A stretch of DNA of 64,000 bases, from contig NC_055998.1 of NCBI RefSeq assembly GCF_018446385.1, positions 23,367,173 through 23,431,172 of the forward strand, given 5' to 3'. The position numbers and the translations under genes were made by a program. The notes under the pieces were generated by a model, which made no database searches, had not been told where the DNA came from, and was given only the letters and a program-made list of their open reading frames with translations. Within the stretch, counting starts at the first letter, position 1; each line of letters begins with the position of its first letter. Of this stretch, positions 57,959-64,000 are shown piece by piece. The stretch is from Zingiber officinale. Its lineage: Eukaryota > Streptophyta > Magnoliopsida > Zingiberales > Zingiberaceae.

Positions 57959-60341
57959 GATGTTTGACAATACCACAATAACACTTACAATCCCATATGT
58001 AAGTTAGGCTAATCCCATAGCCTCCTTCTTCATGCCACTAGGTAATGAAAGCATAAATTAAGCTCTTCATTCTCCCCAAGAGGGCAAACTCCCTCTAGGT
58101 AATGAAAGTCTAACTTACTCCCTTTCATGAGTCCTTTCATTCTCCCCCTATGACCTTCCCATAGGTAATGAAGGACTAAGCTTAACCATACATTCTCCCC
58201 CTATTGGCACACATCAACCCATCGTTGGACACACATCAACCTATGCTCCAATTCTGGGCACACTTCAACAAATCCATTTGTTGAAGACTCTCCCCCTGAA
58301 GAGTTGCTCATCGTTGTTCACAACATCACTCGTTGTGATCAACACGATAATGAAGGTCTCATACCCTTCATTTATCCTTAACTTCTCCCTCAATGTAGAC
58401 AACTACCCAACCTTGAGCATTATCTACCACTTGAGTGTCCACTTGAAATAATGAGGATATCCACTCCCCATTTTTCCCATTTCAAGTTTAAATGCTCAAC
58501 CTTGAGCAAGTCCACAACAGAAGGTTAACCACCTTCCAAGGTTCATGAAAAATAATTTTCATGTCTTTAAAGAGTCCCTCCCCCTAAAGACATGGTGGTA
58601 ACTTTTATCATTGCACCAACAATGACTTGGAATCCCTAAAACATTAGGAAACCCAAATTTAGAAGTTTTGAGGTTCAAATATTCAAAATTTGAAACAACC
58701 TCAACCTAAACTTCTACTTAGTCTTCGTTAACCAATCCATCCTTGTTTTCAACATGAAAACACCCTTTGTATGTATACAAATGTATTTAAGGGGTTTGGA
58801 ATGGTTACCTAGACTCAAAGAGGTTCAAAGATGCTGAGATCAGGCCTTCCCCAAAATCAAGAACTTGGATCGATTGGAGTTGGGTTCCAATCGATTGAAC
58901 CTTTCGAATCGATCCACGGATCGATTCGAGACTCCTGAATCGATCGGCTGATCGATCCAGTGACTCTGATTGCAAGCCGTTGAATCGATCCATGGATCGA
59001 TTCATGGAACTCCAATCGATCCATGGATCGATCAGACTCGATAGTTGCTGAAATTCCATTTCGGTCAACTTGAAACCCTAGAAAATTCTACAAAAATCCA
59101 AAATTATGAAATTTCGTGTAGACATTATTTAGGGCATACCTAATCATGGAAAAATAGCTTTTATGAAAATACATCATATTTTCAAAGATTGACACAAACT
59201 TGAAAACTTGCAAAACTTTAGTGTTTTCTTCAAGTTTGTGTCTAACTATTCAATGGTGATTACTATCAAAAGATAGCCTTCACCAAGGTTTTCCAAAACA
59301 TTTTAAAAACATTTTCAAAACCAATATCCCATCATGTTCCTTGGGCATAATGCACATGACTTGTACATTAGCTTTCCCAATGATGGGAAAACACATAACT
59401 ATGTGTTTTGATGAATTTAAAACTCAAAGGAATGCACTAAATCAACATCTTGAGCTTTGTTCATCATCCTAACATCTCACTTGTATATAATATGCACTAA
59501 AACACATACAAGTCACCTTAGAGGTATTTGTGAGATGTAAAATTTGGTTTTGCCCTATTCTAGGGATCATGCATATCTATCTAGGCATTTTAGAGATATT
59601 AGACATCCACCCAGGATGTCACTTGTCAATAAGTGTCGTTAGATGCCATTTGTCCTTAATTATAAGGAATTAAACTTAATGCATGATTATGTTATGGCAT
59701 ACATCAAAAGAAAATAATTTTCAAAAGAAAATATCCTATTGCTACATGATGTATGAATGTCATGACATGGTATTTTTTTTTTTAATTTTTCATAATAAAA
59801 CATGAATGTAAAAATAGACATGATGTCATGGCATATGATGGGCAAACAATCATGGCAAGATTTAGCATAAATAAAATATACCTAGATTAACTATCTAAGT
59901 ATCCTTAAAGTCTTAGCTAAACTTACACCTTAAACCTAGATTGCCCTAAAGTGCTTCAAGAAAATGCCAAAGCCTAAGTTTGCATTTCTTATTCCCTTGA
60001 TTAATTTATGCCAATTAAAATAAACATGTCCTCAAATGTTGGCATATTCCATTTTTCCTCAAGAGTAACACTTTTAAATTTAAGGCCCGGATTGCCTTAA
60101 ATTGCCTAAGAACATACCAAAAACCCAACTTGATAGTTCTTATTAATTTTCCAATATGTGCCATTTAAGATTAAAATCAATTCTTCCACCATTAGGCACA
60201 TTTTACTCTTTCAAGGAGTAATCAATAATTCCATTTCATTTTCAAAGGTTAACAAAAACCTTGAAAATGCTCCTTGAGTGTCAATTTCCTCAAAGTTGGG
60301 TTAACTACCCTTCTAATCGGAGTTGACACTCTCTAACCCAT
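57959..60341 (-). other. Non-coding internal region of element D
   Basis: No pol-like frame. 58000-58400 has several AGGTAATGAAAG-type words. An ATCGAT dyad array lies at 58867-59037. The rest is AT-rich and unremarkable. Confidence 0.55.
58867..59037. repeat. Internal array of ATCGAT-centred dyads in element D
   Basis: About ten dyads such as CCAATCGATTG, GAATCGATCCACGGATCGAT and CCAATCGATCCATGGATCGA, in pairs. This is the same core as in the D LTRs, at the position where element A has its internal GTCGAC copy. Confidence 0.9.
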
Positions 60342-62082
60342 CTATGGGGTAGAGAAGATGCTCCTAGGAACCCAACACCTATTGGTGCTCCTTGGATGCT
60401 CTAGGTACTCACTAGGGATAACTTCCCTAGATACCTTCCTAGTGACCTTGTTGGGCTTCTTAGAAGCCTTGGTCACTTTTTCTAGGTCGACTCTAGGGAT
60501 AACCTCCCTTGTGACCTTGTTTGTGACTTTCTTAGACTTCTTAGAAGTCTTAGTCATATTTATTGCAAAAATACTCTTAGGGATGACTTCCCTAGTATTT
60601 TTGGCTTGACCACTAGACCTAGGGTTTGTTCCATAACTATATGGAACTCTATGGTAAGAGGGCACATCCTTCTTAGCCTTTGGTTTGTATCCCAAACCTC
60701 TATGGCCATTGGATGTCTTTTGTACCCCCTAAACCTAGGTTATGCTCATTTTGCCCTAATAGGATATTTTCCATCCTTTTTAGGGTCTTTTCAATTTTAT
60801 CAAGTCTTGACCTCAAGACTTGATTTTCCATCACTAAGTCCTTAGTTTTTGGTTTTTCATTTGATCCATGAGCATTTTTGTTTCTAGGCTTGTATCTTAC
60901 ATCCTTAGAGTTATCGCCTAGGTTTTTACCTACATTCCTAGCCTTAGGGATAGTAGTTTTGGCATGTAGGGCCACATGCTTTTCCTTAAAGCCCTCATGC
61001 TTCCTATTCTTATGGTAAATCGCATTAAAATGATAAAAATTTGACCTAGCATGCTTTTTACCATTTTGCAAGGGAATAGGCTCAACAAAAGTTACCTTCC
61101 TTTTTACCTTGGAGGCTCCCCCTTGACTAGTGCCTCCTTGAGCCTTGACCATCTTCTTCCCCTTGGGGCATTGACTTCGGTAATGCCCTTTTTGTTGACA
61201 CAAGAAGCACACAATGTGCTCCTTGCTCTTCTTTGTCCCGGGGGTGGTCTCCTTGGGCTTCTCCTTGCCCTTTTGTGCCACTTGGCCCTTCTTCTTGGCC
61301 AAGTTGGGACACTTGCTCTTATAGTGCCCATGTTCCCTACACTCAAAACATATTATATGATTTTTATTATTAATTGAAATATTTATACCTTCTTGTATAG
61401 GGATGACACTTGCTCCTCCATTTGATATTTCTTGAATTTCAGAGGTGGCACCATCTTCTTCTTCTTCACTTGACCCGGATGTAGAAGCTTCTCCTTCTTC
61501 TTGATCCGGTGTCACCAAGGATTGCTCCCCCTCAATCCTAGAGGTGGAGGCTTCATCATCTTGAATATGAAACAAGGAGTATGCTCCCTCCTTGTTCCCT
61601 TCGGTGCATTCCCTTGAGGATGAAGCTTCTTGGATTTCCTCTTCTTCGGAGGTTGAGCATCTATCAACCTCGGAGTCCTCCTCTTGGTCTTGATCCAATG
61701 AGTCGCCCTCTTTGGATTCTTCATGATCTTGTACAGTGGAGGGGATCTCTTCATGAAGCTTGGCCAATTTGCTCCAAAGCTCCTTGGCATCTTCGAATTC
61801 TCCAACTCGAGCCAAGATGTGGCTAGGCAATAAGTTGACCAGAAGCTTGGTCACTTTGTCATTTGCCTCGCCCCTTTGAATTTGCTCTGAGCTCCATCTG
61901 CTTTTCTTTAGAAGCTTGCCCTTGGAGTTCGTTGGAGCTTTGAAGCCTTCCATTAGAGCAAACCATTGCTCTATCTCCATCATCAAGAAATTTTCAATTC
62001 TTGATCTCCAAGAATCGAAGCTTGTGGATGTGTATGGTGGAGCCACCCTTGTATCAAATCCAAGTCCATCTTGGAATTGCAT
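60342..62082 (-). pseudogene. Element D gag with two zinc knuckles
   Basis: The likely start is at 62082 (MQFQDGLGFDTRVAPPY). The first 460 residues hold the UBN2-type region (FDSWRSRIENFLMMEIEQW..ELWSKLAKLHEE). A long acidic Ser/Glu tract follows, then two CCHC knuckles: CFECREHGHYKSKC (about residues 240-253) and CFLCQQKGHYRSQC (about 287-300). Then come a basic region and a short coiled coil (LRSRLDKIEKTLKRMENIL). The frame stops at 60700. A second frame (60342-60695) carries the expected tail with GYKPKAKKDVPSYHR and repeats of the REVIP word. The shift lies at or near a run of five G (60725-60729, minus strand). It would form particles and bind RNA. Confidence 0.8.
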
Positions 62083-62201
62083 CTTGAAGTTGAGCTTCTT
62101 GAATTCTTTGACTTTGATGAATTTGCTCCAACTTCTTCACCCTCTAGCTTTTCTTGATATGTTTGCCCCTTCCGGCGGTGATTCCGGTGAAGAGCAACCT
62201 C

Positions 62202-62213
62202 GCTCTGATACCA
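62202..62213 (-). other. Element D primer binding site
   Basis: The minus-strand reading is TGGTATCAGAGC, two bases inside the LTR, matching initiator tRNA-Met. Confidence 0.9.
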
Positions 62214-62215
62214 CT

Positions 62216-63623
62216 TGTTAGGACCAAAAGTAGCTAGAGGGGGGGGGTGAATAGCTCGTCGCGTTCGCTCGGTGCTCGGCGTTGCTCGGCGTTGCTTGCG
62301 TTGCTTGTTTCTTCAAGAATATGCAGCGGAAAATATAGAAACAAATACAACCACGCTAACACTAGGATTTTACTTGGTATCCACCTCCAAAGGAGGTGAC
62401 TAATCCAAGGATCCACACCACGCACGCACTATGAAACACTCCTTTTCGGTAACTACCGAGGGCGGAGAAGCCCTACAAGACTCTCGATACAAGAAGAAGG
62501 AAAGGGAAACAAAATACAAGCACAAAGCTTACAATGAATGCAGAAAACCCTAACCCTAGCTTCTCTTCTTGCCTTTGATCCGCCTCTTGACTCGGAGAGC
62601 TTCCAAGAACCTTCAAGAACTGGCGATCACGAGCTTTGAGAGTCTTGTGGAGGTGGCGAAGATCGAGATGAAGCGGTGAAGTTCTTACGACCATCGAGCG
62701 CTGCGGTATAAGCGGCGCCCGGTCGGATCCGATCGATTCGAATGTTCCCGATCGATCGGGAGGCTTTGGATCGATCCACGGATCGATCCGGGCTCGCGAG
62801 ACACGCGCTGGATCGATCCACGGATCGATCCGGCGCTTACTCCCAATCGATCCAGCGATCGATTGGGACATCTGATCGATCCACGGATCGATCCGTGGAT
62901 CTCTGGTTCAATTGATCGCCCGATCGATCGATCGAGCTGAATCGATCCATCGATCGATCCAGCGGTTTTGTCCAAAACCAAGTCCTAAACCTCCAAACCA
63001 ACATCCGGTCAACCTTGACTGTTGGTATGTCATGCCTAGCATCTAGTCACTTCCTTGACTGCTAGGACTCCCTTACCAAGTGTCCGGTCAATCCCTTTGA
63101 CCCACTTGGACTTTTCTCTGCATCCAGTCGATCCCTTTGACCTACTTGGACTTTCTTTCATACCAAGTATCCGATCAATCCTTTGACCTACTTGGACTTC
63201 CCAACACCGGATGTCCGATCATCCTCGATCCATCCGGATTTCCCGGCTTCACTCACGGGACTTTCACCTAGCTTCACTCACTAGGGTTTTCCATGCCTAG
63301 CTTCACTCACTAGGACTTTCACGGCTTACTCACCAGATTTCCATCCGCCTAGCTTCACTCACTAGGACTTTCACGGCTTCACTCACGAGTTTCCATCCTA
63401 GCTTCACTCACTAGGACTTCCACTGGCTTCACTCACGGGACTTTCTGGCTTCACTCACGGGACTTTCATTTTGCCTAACATCCAGTTAGGACTTCCCAAT
63501 CAAGTATCCGATCAACCTTGACCTACTTGACTCTTCTTAATCAATATCTTGTTGTCAAACATCTAAACCCAAACCAAGACCTGGTACTCAGTCAACCTTG
63601 ACCTGAGGGATACTGCACCAACA
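62216..63623 (-). repeat. Element D 5' LTR, shared with a following partial copy
   Basis: It starts TGTTAGGACCAAAAGTAGCT and ends ACTGCACCAACA. It is shorter than the other D LTR through several small deletions. It holds ATCGAT dyads at 62713-62965 and the minisatellite at 63240-63480. Confidence 0.88.
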
Positions 63624-63717
63624 ATCTCCCCTTTGATGTTCGACAATACCCCTTACAATCCCATATGTAAGTTAGGCTAATCCCATAGCCTCCTTCTTCA
63701 TGCCACTAGGTAATGAC
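63624..63717 (-). repeat. Partial internal sequence of a second element D copy
   Basis: It begins with a polypurine tract (ATCTCCCCTTTGATG) and matches 57945-58050. The right LTR of element D therefore also serves as the 3' LTR of another copy. It breaks off after CACTAGGTAATGA. Confidence 0.85.
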
Positions 63718-64000
63718 CGGACACTTGGTAAGGGAGTCCTAGCAGGTCAAGGGAGTAACTAGATGCTAGGCATGACATACCAACAGGTCAAGGTTGACCG
63801 GATGTTGGTTTGGGAGGTTTAGGACTTGGTTTTGGACAAAAACCAAGTCTTTGGATCGATCGATGGATCGATCCGGGCTCTGATCGTCGATGGATCGATC
63901 CGGACTGTCAATGACGAGCTTACGGATCGATCCGTGGATCGATCAGATGTCAATCGATCGGTGGATCGATTGGGGCTTCTGAGGAATGGCCGGATCGATC
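63718..64000 (+). repeat. Inverted LTR D fragment
   Basis: CCGGACACTTGGTAAGGGAG onward is the reverse complement of the LTR stretch at about 57120-57375, including the ATCGAT dyads (63851-64000). It runs off the window. Confidence 0.88.

Larger units (their letters stand above)
56437..63623 (-). mobile_element. Element D: gag-only LTR retrotransposon
   Basis: LTRs lie at 56437-57944 and 62216-63623, a primer site at 62202-62213, a polypurine tract at 57945-57958, and a gag gene between. No protease, integrase or RT was found in the 4.3-kb interior, so it is probably non-autonomous. The LTRs are related to solo LTR B. There is no target duplication, because internal sequence of another copy follows the right LTR. 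Confidence 0.85.

Overview
This window is nuclear DNA of a flowering plant, most likely a commelinid monocot. The evidence is split eukaryotic genes, plant LTR retrotransposons, Au-type SINEs, an endogenous plant pararetrovirus, and a steep GC gradient in the host genes (very GC-rich first exons, AT-rich later exons and introns). A Zingiberales-like genome is a guess; the species cannot be fixed from sequence alone.

Layout. 1-14.6 kb is a three-layer nest of retroelements. A gag-only LTR element (A, minus strand) has its gag gene split by a solo LTR (B, site duplication AGAAG). That solo LTR is split by a complete but decayed 9.2-kb Copia element (site duplication CTGTG). 15.75-18.1 kb is a third LTR family (C). 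20.5-25.85 kb is a host-gene island: a four-exon sugar-phosphate/nucleotide-sugar translocator (plus strand) convergent with an intronless topoisomerase VI A-subunit gene (SPO11-3/TOP6A, minus strand). 26.3-27.4 kb holds a broken receptor-like cytoplasmic kinase with a MITE inside it.

28.07-52.86 kb is one host gene on the minus strand. It encodes a 785-residue TBC-domain RabGAP with a C-terminal coiled coil, and I could trace all 17 exons in phase. Intron 12 is 17.4 kb long. It carries a palindromic endogenous caulimovirid: a near-complete copy in the same sense as the gene, and a 3'-half copy in antisense, joined tail to tail. The same intron holds two TIR elements with visible site duplications and a truncated SINE; intron 11 holds a fuller SINE. 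Transcription of the host gene would place two arms of about 4 kb, sense and antisense, in one pre-mRNA.

53.5-56.4 kb is AT-rich intergenic DNA with a foldback element. 56.4-64 kb is another gag-only LTR element (D, related to solo LTR B) in a rearranged LTR-internal-LTR-internal array that ends in an inverted LTR fragment.

Two observations stand out. The first is the hairpin-forming viral inverted repeat in a host intron. The second is that the gag-type LTR families in the window each carry arrays of paired 10-14 bp dyad-symmetric motifs whose core differs between families (GTCGAC, ATCGAT, GGCGCC) while the layout stays the same; in two families the same core recurs in the element's internal region beyond gag.
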